Positions 12,455-23,909 of a stretch of DNA of 64,000 nucleotides are shown one piece after another; position 1 is the stretch's first letter, and each line of letters begins with the position of its first letter. A model generated the notes under the pieces. The model was not told the DNA's origin. It was given only the letters and a program-made list of their open reading frames with translations, and ran no database searches. Source of the stretch: Rhexocercosporidium sp. MPI-PUGE-AT-0058 (taxonomy: Eukaryota; Ascomycota; Leotiomycetes; Helotiales); NCBI GenBank assembly GCA_020746875.1, contig JAGTJL010000004.1:930001-994000 (forward strand). Direction: 5' to 3'. The position numbers and the translations under genes were made by a program.

Positions 12455-14436
12455 TCATCTCGAGCTCCCCTCACCACCTCTCGTCTCAGGCCTCACGACC
12501 GAACTACTCACACTACCACTCCTGCTCCCAGCAGCAGAGCCCTCCTCGGCGCTTCGCTCAAGGAAGCCTGTCCATAGGTCTGCCAGCGACTCCTTGGTTG
12601 CAGGAGTCTCAGTAAAGTATTCTGAGGAGAGAGAGGGCGTGCTTGGAGTACGGTGGAACGGCGACATGGGTAAGCGTAAACTACTGTTCGACGCACCTGG
12701 TCTCGCAAGACCTGCTTGCTCTTTCTGCTCATCGGTCCAGTTGAGCAGAGATGCTATCAACTGCAAAATCTGGAATTTCTTTGGATCGGAGCGGTCGAGG
12801 GCTAGGAAGTGCAAGAAGTGGTTTGTGACAATTTGCCTATAAGAATTAGCATATACAGGGAAAAGTTTTAGGGGACAAGCATACCTGTCAATATTGTCCT
12901 CCGGCTTGGCCTTTTTGAGATATTTCAAAGCTTTCGTCAGGTGGTCATTGAGTATGATTGCTTCATGCCGTAATTTGCCGACGAGAAGGTTCTTCTCCTT
13001 GATCTCTTTCTCAAAGGGTACCAGCCGGTCGACTTCGGTCTGTAGCGCTCCCTTTGATGCCTCGGCCTCTGTAGCCCGAGAATCCGAATCCTGGACAATT
13101 TTCTTGAGAGCTTGGAGCTGCTCTTCGTATGATTCTACCATATCTCGCAATTCTCTTTTCCGGGACTCTTGAACATCCTGCAAAGCTCTTTGTAACCCTT
13201 CCAAGGTCTGTGACTGACTGTCCCTCTCAGATACAGCTTCCTCGTAGGACTCTTTCTGAATCGAAAACTGCTCTTCCAAGTCTTTAATCCTCTCTGCCAG
13301 GCCTTCTCGCATAGATCTTTCCTCCATAGCCAGAACTTCCCAGTCTCCCATTGCCTCTTTGGCAGCCTCAGCCTCGTCTCTCAACTGCCTAGTCTGCTGT
13401 ACCAAGTCCTCTCGCTCACTGACCCAATTTTGCTGGGAAAGATTGTGTCGATTTCTTAGGCTCGAGAGCTCCTTCGATGTTTCGTGAGCTTCTTGCTCTA
13501 ACCGCTTGACGTCACCTTCAAGACTTTTGACATTATTCTGGAGAGACTCGTTCTGCGATTCCAGCTCTTCTATTTGTTCCTTCGCTTCAGCAAGTTCCTG
13601 TTTATCGGCCTTCAACCGCTCCCCCAAACTCGACTTGATTGTGTTGATGCGCCCCAGGAGAGATTGGTACTGTGTCTCAGCATGATCCTTCGCAGACTCA
13701 GTCTCCTCGAGCTCGGCGCGAATTGTAGAAACTTCCTCCTCGTGCTGGCCCTTAATTGTGGAAACTTCCGTCGTATGCTTGGACTCGATTGCTGACAGCT
13801 CTTCCGCATGTTGTTCTTTGATTGAAGATATCTCTTCGGTGTGCTTTCCCTGGATATCTTCCAGCGCCTTCCGTAATTGTTCCACCTCGACACGTAGAGC
13901 TTCCCGTTCTTGTGACATGGCATCAAATCGCAAGCTTGCATCTGAAGTCTCGGAATGCTTGTCTTCTGATCCGCCCTCTATCCCGCGCTCCCTTTGTTTG
14001 GCCAGTTGTACTGGTGGCTCCACAGCGTGGCCATTGCTCACAGAGTCAAGATTGTGACCATTAGTTTGCGGTTTGGTGTTCTCTGGGAAAGCTGCCTCGC
14101 GAGGTGTATTCTGCCAACATTGTCAAAACTTGTGCTTCTCCCTTGATAGTGTTCGCAAACTGAACAGGTGTTCGTACCACAGCGGAGTGCCCTGAATCTT
14201 CATCGCCCTCCACATCTCCATTTTCCGAGCCTGCATCTTTCCCATTTCCCGGGATCTTGAGGGTTTCCTCAGCTGTCTTCCCTTTGCCGGCCTTTTTCTT
14301 CTTGTTGCTCTTCTTCTTGGGGGCTAATTGGAATGTATCAGTATCATCGGAACTGGGGCAAGCGATCTTAAGGGTTATGGGAGAACAAACCTGAAGAAGA
14401 CGACTGAGAGGGATCTGGAGGTGCTACCGCAGACAT
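12455..14436 (-). CDS. RUD3: Rud3/GMAP210-type golgin with GRAB domain
   Basis: Complement(join(12455..12836, 12885..14110, 14178..14323, 14391..14436)); 599 residues. The N terminus has a Lys-rich patch (APKKKSNKKKKAGKGK). A long coiled coil of heptad-like Glu/Lys/Leu/Gln follows from about residue 100 to 430, with five near-repeats of the HTEEISSIKEQHAEE kind. The C-terminal GRIP-related Arf-binding region (LRHEAIILNDHLTKALKYLKK, then IVTNHFLHFLALDRSD) is characteristic of Rud3, a cis-Golgi tether recruited by Arf1. The protein ends in a Ser/Thr/Pro-rich tail. The 48-nt intron inside the Arf-binding region is a multiple of three and stop-free; I remove it because the sequence on either side then joins as in relatives. 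The ATG exon is only 15 codons. Confidence 0.9.
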
Positions 14437-15141
14437 AATAAATTTGAGTTGGACAATTGTCGATGTATGGAGAGTAAATCTAGTGCAGGCCAGGTAGTCC
14501 TCGAAAGCAACTGAAGTGAACGTGAACCTCGTAATGCTACCCTTGTGGCTTAGCGCGTGAATCCCTGCAAGTTTCATTTCTTAGTGGAGGTCACCTCTCT
14601 CCTCTCAGCCAGCCCACTCTCCATCCAGCCCTCCCCTCATAGCACTTCAACCTATATGGGCTTGCAAATTCCATCATTCTACAATGGCGAAGACCAGGTC
14701 TGGTTTTAAGCTTTTTTCTGCACCGATTACGTCACAACCATTGCCCTTTTCAATCGTCAATTCGAGATGTGCTGTCCTCCACAGCCTGGGGACACTCAAC
14801 GGCCTAGGAATTGAGCAACGCAACGCAACCTCACAAGTGTGGGGAATTTGGGAGCTCTACAGATAGGTTGGTATGGCCTCGCTAATAGTCGCTGCCACCT
14901 TATTAACTAGTATATACGTGCTGAGATCATAGCATAGATAATTACTCCGGATATGAGAGAAGTTCTAATGACAGCATTGTCTGTTATTTTGTCGCATCTT
15001 TCCCTTCACATGAGCAAAGTCTTCCAATTTCACTCTATCTTTCTGTTTTCCACATCGAAAGACCCCATATGCTCATTCTTTGGCTTTTCATCATGGTCTC
15101 AAACGTGGTTGACAGCAGCAGATGTGTCCGATTTCACTCAG
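14437..15141. other. Intergenic, no clear gene
   Basis: Upstream region of the Rud3 gene (minus). A 60-codon frame begins at an ATG at 14684 (plus) and a frame runs in from 14953 to the catalase relic, but neither has a recognisable product. Confidence 0.5.
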
Positions 15142-16279
15142 ATGTCGAGAGAATTCCTGCCTAGAGAAACTGAATACAACCAGGCTGTTGCAGATATGAT
15201 CAATGCTATACAAAAAGCACAGTTCAACAACCATATACATATGTATGGTGGTAAGTATGGATGGGCAAGTCAAGGGATATTTATGTTCTGACATTGCCAT
15301 CAGGCACTCGTGCAAAAACCCAAGGAATTGTGAAGGGAAGGCTCATCGTCGGCGAACTTCCACCTCATCTCGCTCAATCTTTGTTTCCAAACTAGCCGAA
15401 TACCCCATCATGATGCGTTATAGCTTAGAGCCTGGTAAGCCAGGACTTGACAACCGTATTCCTCAGCCTCATGGTCTGGGTATGAAAGTCTTCCATGTAC
15501 TGGGGAAATGTTCGATGTTGGGACTACCCCACACAATATATTGAGCGCACCAGCTATCCAGCTTGCAGATGCCAAAACGACAAGGGAAATTTTTTAACTT
15601 CGCAAGAAGTATGGTAGAGATAAGAAGGAACTCTACAAACACCTCGACGTCCGTAACGACACTGAGCTCCAAAAGGCTCGTGATCAACCCCCAAATAAGC
15701 ATCTCGATGTACACAACCTGTCAATTTCGTGGAGAGCTTGGAGACCGTAACAGAGTTGCACTTAAACCGCCAGTACCCACAAACCGCCTACAGGTTTGGA
15801 GAATATGTCATTAAATATTCCTCGTACCATCCGGCGAGACTCAAAAGTCGCACGAAGAAACAGTAAAGCCAGAGTCCCATCCCGATCATATCCTCAGCGA
15901 TTGGTTGAAAGAGTTCTATAGTAACCATGAAGCAGAATACTTCTTTCAAGTTCAATTCTGTGCAAACATGAAAGAGCAACCAATTGATTATGCCGGAACG
16001 CCGTGGGACGAAGAGAAGCACCCGTGGCAGACGGTTGCGAAAGGAATCATTCCGAAGCAGGATAGCTTCATTTCTGTGCGCATGGCTTTTTAGGAGGATC
16101 ATATGAGACTGGATCCCTGGCATGGACAAAAGTCTCTATAGCCGCTGGGATCACTAAACAGGCTTCGAAAGGTGGTGTACCTGGCGAGTAGTGTACTGCG
16201 TCGACAGACGAATGGGAGGCAAGAAGTTCATTTGGCGAGCATTGGCCAGATTCCTGATGGAGGATTTATCGATATGTGA
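15142..16279 (+). pseudogene. Catalase-related (SrpA-like heme protein) pseudogene
   Basis: Segments in three shifted frames read in order as one fungal catalase-related protein: an N-terminal part ending HIHMYGG, an intact 53-nt intron (15251-15303), then KTQGIVKGRLIVGELPPHL, a shift near 15387, EYPIMMRYSLEPGKPG and RIPQPHGLGMKVF, a shift near 15500, APAIQLADAKTTREI followed by TAA at 15595, DKKELYKHLDVRNDTELQKA, further shifts, then WQTVAKGIIPKQDSF, TAG at 16091, and the C-terminal SLNRLRKVVYLASSVLRR up to TGA at 16277. At least three frameshifts and three internal stops. Family members carry a His in the motif here reading TRAKTQG; from memory the usual form is close to HAKTHG, so both His appear lost. 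It could not give a working enzyme. Intact relatives bind heme and are peroxidase/catalase-like. Confidence 0.85.
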
Positions 16280-16664
16280 TTGCTTTCTAGGATGGAAGGT
16301 AGCAAGAGCCGGGGCTTGATTGATGATACCCATGGACGGGAAACGAGATATGAGACTGTTGAAGAATTGGAAAATTTGTATACTATGAAGGCTTTCCCAT
16401 GCAGACACATCACCATCATACCTAACACGACACCCATGAACACAAGCCAGCGCCCTCCTACTAGTGAACCGCGCTCAGTAAACAATTTGACATCTCGAAA
16501 CTTTCCAGTCTCTAACCAGAATCTGTACGCACTAAGCGAACCCACCGAAACATTGAGTAAAAACTCGAGCCATCAGCAGGATTATAAAAGGCGTTTCCGT
16601 CTTGGCTATTCGTGAATATGACAGAGGCTACAGAAAACACGAAGAATACAGAAGCAGACTCCAT
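16228..16664 (-). pseudogene. Possible membrane-protein relic, frameshifted
   Basis: A frame from ATG at 16664 starts with a hydrophobic helix (SVFFVFSVASVIFT) and continues NPADGSSFYSMFR, then closes at 16512. An overlapping frame, one base shifted, begins there (VGSLSAYRFWLETGKFRDV) and contains a second hydrophobic helix (WLVFMGVVLGMMVMC). Read together they look like one two-helix protein with a single frameshift; no GT-AG intron of viable size joins them. The 3' part overlaps the catalase relic antisense and loses character. Family not recognised; chance is possible. Confidence 0.3.
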
Positions 16665-17054
16665 GATCCATTGCGTACCGCGAGCGGTAAACAATGAGCC
16701 AACACAGGATGTATAGGTGAACGCCGTAAGACTGGGAAAGGAAGAGAGGACCGGTCCGAAAAAATTTCGGTTTTGGAGAGGATCAACGCTAGTGCGTTTT
16801 TGGGAGTAGCATGGTCAAGTGACTTGGTGTGTCTTTTAGGCTTGGCATGGCGCGCTTCTTCTATTCTCAACCTCGCTTCACTTGAATAAAGTATCAATGA
16901 CATCTTGCCACCTTCGAAACAGAATTGATGCTGGATTCTTAAATTGATTCTCCGACTAGTCACCATTTAATCTTGTCCAAAGGAGAATTCTGACGCTTTC
17001 AATTGACCTCTTTAACACCATCTCTTCTTTTAACCCCGCCCTTTGCGAACGGGA
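16665..17054. other. Upstream region of SWIM/RING gene
   Basis: 390 bp; pyrimidine-rich leader directly before the ATG at 17055. No other feature seen. Confidence 0.5.
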
Positions 17055-18191
17055 ATGGACTCTCGCGCCTACATATCACCAACAAAATCTGGCACACCTG
17101 GAATGTCCTCGAAGAATATGACTGCCACGCCATCTAATACGAACTCTTACCTGAAAGCTTCGCCCAAAAAGCGCAAAGCAGGCCCATCTTCCAGCAACAA
17201 TACACATGAAGAACAAGATTTCTTCACCAGTCTCGCAGCGCAAGAAGCCCAAGCTGGCCTCCTCCCAACCAAACCCAAGCGTCAACGCAAGAAGAACGTC
17301 TCCGACGAAGAACCAGAAGAAGAGAAGCGTCTCAAGCGTTTCCGAGTCAAGCCACCAGTATCGTACATGGAACGTCTCCAGCGCGTGACGTCCCAGCGTA
17401 TGTTCTTAATTGATCGCGAGAAAGGCGTGGCTGAAGATGGGTTGTGTCCGGAGGAGAAATTCGATATTGCGGGGAGCACGGGGAATATTTACCAAGTCAC
17501 TATTGGTAGAGTTCCGAGCTGTACTTGTCCGGATGCGAAGAAGGGGAATCAGTGTAAGCATATTGTTTATGTAAGTCTGCTCGAGGAGTCTGGCTCATGG
17601 ACGGAGTATCTGGGATTTAACACTAGATAGGTGATGGTCAATGTCCTAAAGGCTCGTGAGGATTTAGCTTATCAGCTTGCACTCCTCAGTACCGAGCTTG
17701 TTGAGATATTTGCCAATGCTCCAGTCACGCCTCAGTCATCTGACGCTGCTTCATCAAATGCTACGGATACAGGTGGTTCTCGAAAGCCAGTTGAAGGCGA
17801 CTGTCCAGTCTGCGTCATGGAGTTCGATGAAAGTGATGTGTCGGAGGATATCTTGTGGTGCAAGGGTGCTTGTGGAAATAACATCCATCGGCATTGTTTC
17901 GAGCAGTGGGCGAGGAGTAAGCCTGGTAAGTCCCTCTCTACTGTACCATTCTGCAGACTCGAAACGGTTATTTTATGGAGCTAACGCGACACAGGTCCTG
18001 TCAAATGTGTCTACTGCCGTACACCGTGGAAAGGCGACGAGGACAGCATCAAGCGGATCAGCAAGAGTGGCCAAGTCAACGAGGAGGGATATGTCAATGT
18101 CGCTGGTGAGCTTGGTCTTAGTGGCCATCGTGATGTGAGCACTTATCACCAATACTGGGTTCGACGAGAGTTTGGTGGTGGCTACTACTAG
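17055..18191 (+). CDS. SWIM plus RING zinc-finger protein, probable E3 ubiquitin ligase
   Basis: Join 17055..17570, 17631..17925, 17995..18191; 335 residues. The N-terminal 110 residues are Ser/Lys-rich and probably disordered. A SWIM zinc finger (CTCPDAKKGNQCKHI) sits at about 157-171, directly before the first intron. The second and third exons carry a RING-type finger: CPVC, then WCKGACGNNIHRHCF, then CVYC, with a Trp after the last pair. This SWIM-RING order matches the fungal homologues of ZSWIM2/MEX proteins, which are ubiquitin ligases; the activity is inferred. Both introns have GTAAGT donors, and the second has a textbook CTAAC branch site 8 nt before the acceptor. The C terminus ends RREFGGGYY. 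An N-terminal ATG 12 bases upstream is absent, so 17055 is the start. Confidence 0.88.
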
Positions 18192-18735
18192 GTAGGTTGA
18201 ATCTAGAGTGTGATCAGACGAGGGTCTCATGACTCGGATTTGGTGTGGGATACTGGGACTACGGGATGGGACGGATGGGACGGCATCGGATTCAGATGGG
18301 ACAGGTTGGTGGGAAAGGCGTTGCTAAGGGATATCCATTTGCTTTCGGAGGGTATGGGATGTACGATCGACTTACTTTTGAGTGGTAGTGGTTTAGGTGG
18401 GTCAACTAGTCACTAGAGCGCGTACGCAACTTCTCAGTTGTATCACAATCGCCAGATTATTTTCTAGGAACGAGATAGAAATGAAGCGAGAATAAGTTTT
18501 TCTAAGAACCGCCGTTATATATTGATATATTTTTAGTACGCCAGACTTTTGAATTAGTATTTTACTACGACTCGCAGCCTCCCATGCTGCTCATCTCAGC
18601 TTCGCTAACAAAGATGGCTGTTGATATTAGCGGTTCGAGCCACAAAACCAGTGGCCACCTTCTGAATAGAGACTGAGACTGATGCTCAGATCTAGCTTCT
18701 CGATTTTCGAGCATGGAGATATGTGAAGTACCCAT
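18192..18735. other. Convergent intergenic region
   Basis: 544 bp between the SWIM/RING gene and the ornithine carbamoyltransferase gene (tail to tail). AT-rich 3' flanks, no coding signal. Confidence 0.6.
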
Positions 18736-19904
18736 TTACACAATCTTGCCCTTATTGACAACGAAAGCTTCAAGAGCAGCTAGAAACAGTCAGCAAAGTC
18801 ACCCAACTCTCGCTTCTCAAATCAACAACACTTACAAATAGCAGCCCAAAGCCTATTTTCCGCCTCAGGGAAAACTAAACTCCTCGGACTGTAAAACACC
18901 TCATCAGCAACTTCCTCCGGATGCCTCGGCAAACAATGCATGAACTTCCAGCCCTCCTTCGCGCCACCCCTCTTCGCCAGATCATTCGTGATCTGATACC
19001 CCGCGAAAGCCTTCAGACGCTTCGCCGTCTCCTCTTCCTGCCCCATCGACACCCAGGTGTCCGTCACTAGGATGTCAGCGTCCTTGATAGCTTCTTCTGG
19101 GACGTTGGTCTCCGAGAGCTTGCCTGGCGAGGAGACGCCGGCGGTGGATGAGAGGATGATGTCGCGCATGCGGGAGGGGATCTCGTAGCCTTTTGGCGCG
19201 GCGACGGAGATGTCGACGCCTAGTTTTAAAGCACCTATGGCGAGGTCGAAGAGGACATTATTCGCGTCTCCAACCCATGCGATCTTCAGCCCTTCCAGAC
19301 CTAGACTCGCGGCCTTGTTGCTAGAGGAGGAGGAAGGGAACACTTCGTGGATAGTAAGGAAATCGGCGATGGTTTGGAGAGGGTGGTAGTCTTCTGACAG
19401 GGCGTTTATGACGGGGACTGAGGAGTGCTTTGCTAGATCGGCGACGTCGGAGTGAGGGCCTACGCGGGCAACCATGCAGGATGTCATGCTGGAGATTACG
19501 AGGGAGGTGTCGTAGAGGGACTCGTTGACGCCGAGCTGGATGTCGTCTTTGCCTAGGAACATGGCGTGGCCGCCCATGGTTGTCACTGCTGCTTCGGTGG
19601 AGACTCGTGTGCGGGTTGAGCGCTTGTTGAACATCATTGCTACGGTCTTGCCAGAGAGGGCGCCTTGAAGGTTAGGCGGTGTTGAGCCGGATTTGATGGC
19701 TGTTTTGGAGGTGGAGGCATTGCGGACGAGGGTGGTGAGCTCCGTAGGGGTGAGGTCTGCGATGGAGAGGAGATGGCGAGGCGCGAAAGGGGAGGTGAGT
19801 GGTGTTGCTGGTGAAGGGGCCAGGGAATAGCTGCGTTTGGAGGAGGGTTTGGAGAGCTGTTGGAGAGCTGCTCGAGCTGGGCGGAGGTGGGCTGTGGGAG
19901 GCAT
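18736..19904 (-). CDS. argB: Ornithine carbamoyltransferase, mitochondrial
   Basis: Complement(join(18736..18779, 18836..19904)); 370 residues, the usual length for the fungal precursor. Carbamoyl phosphate + ornithine to citrulline in arginine synthesis, in the mitochondrial matrix. Seen in sequence: an acid-free Arg/Ser-rich leader (about residues 1-38) suited to mitochondrial import, the carbamoyl-phosphate motif STRTR at 96-100, the HPLQT-type segment (YHPLQTIADFLTIHE), and the ornithine-loop motif HCLP near 323. A 56-nt intron near the 3' end (GTAAGT donor) supplies the last 14 residues (ALEAFVVNKGKIV). The frame also opens 21 bases upstream but only by a TTG, so the ATG at 19904 is chosen. 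Gene symbol follows Aspergillus usage. Confidence 0.95.
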
Positions 19905-20720
19905 CCTTGTATCTTGAAGAGTCAATTGGATTGATTGTGCTTGGATTGGAGAAAGCAGAGATGTAAGAGAAAGAAGCGGAACAAGATGTACTTGTGGGAG
20001 CTGTGAGTCAGAAATAGCGAAGTGGAAAGTAGAAAGTTGAAGCTGTGAAAAGCAAGAATACCTACAGCGGCACTGGAAAGTCTCGTCACAAATTTTGCTG
20101 CATGTGAGTCTTCAAGACTTCATTTTCCCATGCAGGTGCAGCTGCAGAAGATGGAGGTGGGGATGCTTGCATGAAGTTGTTATTACTGTATTTAGCGTGC
20201 TGAATCCACCCAATGGTCAGCTGCGGATCACTTTGCTGGGTGGCAGGTTTCACGGTTCCCAGGAACGCTGGCACTGACTCGACCGACCTAGCTGTATGAA
20301 TAGACAGACAGACTTCCTCTTACTGTGAAGCTTGATTATTATTTCCTTCTTATACTGTACTAGCAGAGGATAGGGAAAATCAGTAGACCCGGATTCGCAG
20401 TCGGCCTCGCATTATCGTTATTTCCCCCGAGTTTTCTAATACTGTACAGTGCACCATCAACAGCATATCAACAACTCACTCACTATCAGCGCCAAGGAAT
20501 GGGTGGCAAGCTAAGATAGCACGACGCAATCAACCCCAGCCCAGTCCTGCCTCACCTACTCAGCAACTCCTCCATCAACTCAACACACACACTCACACAC
20601 ACACACACGACACCAGCTGTAGCTCATCATCATAGCCATCAGCTACACATATCACTACTGCGAGGGCGCAGGGCGTCAACAATACCATCCGGACAGCTTC
20701 ACGACCTTATATCCTTAACA
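19905..20720. promoter_or_regulatory. Divergent promoter region, argB and DUF3712-type gene
   Basis: 816 bp between two divergent start codons. A CA-dinucleotide tract lies at about 20584-20608, in a CAAC/CACA-rich leader typical of fungal 5' UTRs. An Arg-pathway control site was not identified. Confidence 0.5.
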
Positions 20721-23558
20721 ATGTCAGATAATCCCTCATCACCACTGTTACGGCCTAGCACCTCCTCACGACCCACCTCCTCTCATCAATCCGGGGAACC
20801 CTTCGAGAATACCCCTCTATTATCACGAGTCGACAGCGCTCCAAGATACGATGGGGAATCCCATGAAACGAGCCGACGGCCATCTCCTGCAGCCAGATCG
20901 TTACGCACGATCCAGAATGGCGGATCCTCCATCAGGTCGACAAAGGGCGATCGTTGTTGGCCGACGTTCGTCGCTATTTTCACTCTGGGCTTACTCGCCG
21001 TGGTCATTATACTCGGTGCTTTCTTCGCTCCTGCAGTGGTGGAAGAATATGCCAAAGAGGCACTTGTTATCGAGCCTACGAACCTCTCGATAGATTCGTT
21101 TACGGCTAGTGGGGTTAGAGCCCGGGTTCAAGCCAACTTCCGCATGGATGCCTCGAGAGTTGGGAACAAGAATGTTAAGAATATTGGCCGATTCGGAACT
21201 TGGATCGCTCGTCAAGTCGAGAGCAAGTCATCGACCGTCGAAGTTTACTTGCCAGAATACGGAAATATCCTTCTCGGGACCGCGGCCGTCCCACCGGTCG
21301 TTGTTGATATTCGTAACGGGCATACCACGGCTATTGATTTCCTCACGGATCTTGAGCCTGGAAATATCGAGGGCATCAGACAGGTTGCGAATGACTGGCT
21401 CGAGGGTCGTTTGGGAGAGATCAGAGTGTTGGGCAAAGCCAATGTTGGCTTGAAGTCTGGATTGTTCCCTCTGGGAACACAGTCCATCTCGGAATCGCTG
21501 GTTTTTGAAGGTCAATCTCTCTATCGTTCCTTTGCGTCTCTGTATCTTGGGGAGAAAACTTTGGCCTAAATTGATGGCTATTCAAATTGACGGTAGTCTT
21601 GATATTGGTGCTCAAATGTAGCCTAATAAGTTTATCAGACTGGCGAGTGTCTCACGTACCACTTTCATGGCTGCGGGCTATGTACACGAATTTCCAGCTA
21701 ACTCCATTCTCAGGCAACGACCTTCCAGCGATTCCACAGTATAACATTACCCGTCTAAACTTCCGGGAAGTACCTATTTCTGCTAGTGGTCGCCGTGGTA
21801 TGGCTGCAGATGTCTCCTTGGCACTGGCAAACACTTATCCCATCAAACTTACAATCCCGCCACTTGGTTTCGACATCCTTGTTGAAAGCTGCAACGCCAA
21901 TGACAACTACATCAAACTTGCCGATGCGACGACTGCTACCATCGATGTTAAACCGTATTCCGATGTCAAAGTTAGTGTTGGTGGAATCGTTCGAGCTTTG
22001 CCCAAAACTCTTGTCCAAACTTGCCCTCATTCCCGCGACTCGCCACTTGACCTTCTACTCGCAAGGTACATCCACGGCAACGATACCACCATTTTCGTAC
22101 GAGGATCAAGTGCACCTAATCTCGACACTCCCGAATGGATCACCAAGATTATCTCAAGTGTCACTGTTCCAGTGCCATTCCCCGGTCACAGCTTTGATAA
22201 CCTGATCAAGGAGTTCTCTCTTACAGATACGGAGTTTTTCCTCCCAGATTCGTCAGCCAAGCCAGGATCCGACGAAGCAAATCCTCAGATCTCAGGAACT
22301 ATTGTCGTGACCGCTGGATTACCCAAGGAGATGAACTTCGGACTCAACGTCACTCGGGTGCGAGCCAATGCCGATGTATTTTACAAGGGAAAGAAGCTTG
22401 GAGTGTTGAACCTGCACAAATGGCAAAAGGCACAATCGGAGAGAATCGAGCCAAAGGATGGAGAGGATGCAGCATTGAGAATCGAGTCCCGAATCGAGCA
22501 TGCGCCTCTGGATGTCACCGACGACGATGTCCTGACAGACATTCTGATGTCTCTCTTCATTGGTAGCCGAATCACGCTCAAAGTCGTAGCACTTGTCGAT
22601 GTTGAAGTCTCCACTGTGTTAGGGGAGTTTGTTATCAAGAAGCTCCCTGCAGAGGGAGTCGTTCCTGTGAAACGTTAGAAACCGTTTTAATTAGTCAGGT
22701 CGACCGCACCGAAGCTGACGAGATTTTTTTGCAGCGATCTCTAAAGGCGGCGATTTCAAACACTTCAAACCTCAGGTCGGCGACTTGAAGGTATTGAGCA
22801 CTAGCAGGACCTCTCTAAACCTTGAAGCTCGAGTCAATTTCACGAATCCTACCGAGTACAGCGCGCAGATACCCTATTTCAACATACACATTCTTAACAA
22901 TGGTTCCATCATTGGGGATGCAACCGCAAACAACATCACAGTCACACCTGGAAATAACACCGGCGTATTGGTTCAAGCGACTTGGGATCCAACTAGATTT
23001 GGCGGCAAGAAAGCAGCCAAAATTGGGCGAGAACTACTCTCGCAATATATTTCTGGATTCAACACAACTTTGACCTTCCAGACTCACAAGGATTCCATAC
23101 CTCACCAGCCAGATCTTGGAGAAGCACTCAGTCAATTCCACGTCGAGATTCCCACTCCGCGGCTTTCAACGAGTGGTCCAGACAGCGACAAACCTCATTT
23201 TATAGAAGATGCGACTTTTCATTTACTGTCTTCCACGGCGACATTCACACTCATTTCACCCCTACAGTACAGCACCATCTACATCGACAACATAAACGCC
23301 ACCGCTTTCTACAATCATACCGAGCCCGTTGGCCAAATCCTCTATGATCTACCTTTCAAAGTCCCTCCTGGATCTAGTGAGTCCCCGAATCTGCCAGTCG
23401 ATTGGTCCTTTGATTCTGTTGGATATGAAGCCTTGAAAAACGCTCTGGGAGGGACATTGAAATTGGATGCCAAAGGAACGGTACAGATCAAGTTGGGGCA
23501 GTGGAAAGAGACAGTCTGGTATGTTGGGTCTGGAATTGGTGCCAGCGTAAGGTTTTGA
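20721..23558 (+). CDS. Large single-pass membrane protein, DUF3712-type (Tag1-like)
   Basis: Join 20721..21510, 21714..22673, 22735..23558; 857 residues. The first 75 residues are Ser/Pro/Arg-rich and contain a NTPLLSRV acidic-dileucine-like motif. One transmembrane helix follows (about 83-105, FVAIFTLGLLAVVIILGAFF), then about 750 residues of beta-rich lumenal sequence with many Asn-X-Ser/Thr sites and LEA-like strand patterns. This is the plan of fungal DUF3712 proteins, including, as I recall, yeast vacuolar Tag1; the match is from memory, and function is not proven. The dileucine motif fits vacuolar sorting. Introns: 203 nt with a CTAAC branch, and 61 nt with a poly-T acceptor and an unusual GTTAGA donor; both restore frame precisely. 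Confidence 0.8.
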
Positions 23559-23909
23559 GCAGGATGGAACGAGCAATGGATCGACGAGTCAAATGTAAAT
23601 ATGGGGTTCTGGTATTCAAGCAAACAGGCGTTTGGAATGGGAACGGAATGGAATGAATGGACTAGGCGTTATTGAGAAACCGGCGTGAACTCGATTGTAT
23701 AGAATACATAGAAGCAGATCTTTTCTGAATCAATCTATCCTCCATGTACGTGTCTCTAATCCTTTTCACCAGCTGTTTCCTCCAATAAATACATGGCGGA
23801 CTGCGATCGAGATTGCGGAGAAAGAAAAAAAGGACGCCAACTCCATATTCAGAAAACGAAAATTTTGATATCCACGTGAGTAGAATGTTTGAGAGAGACC
23901 ATTTCTAAT
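23559..23909. other. Convergent 3' flanks
   Basis: 351 bp between two converging genes. Contains a purine-rich run and no coding signal. Confidence 0.6.

Noticed and set aside
20584..20612. CA-dinucleotide tract considered as telomere-like or regulatory
   Set aside because: Ordinary short microsatellite in a leader; no telomere unit TTAGGG.
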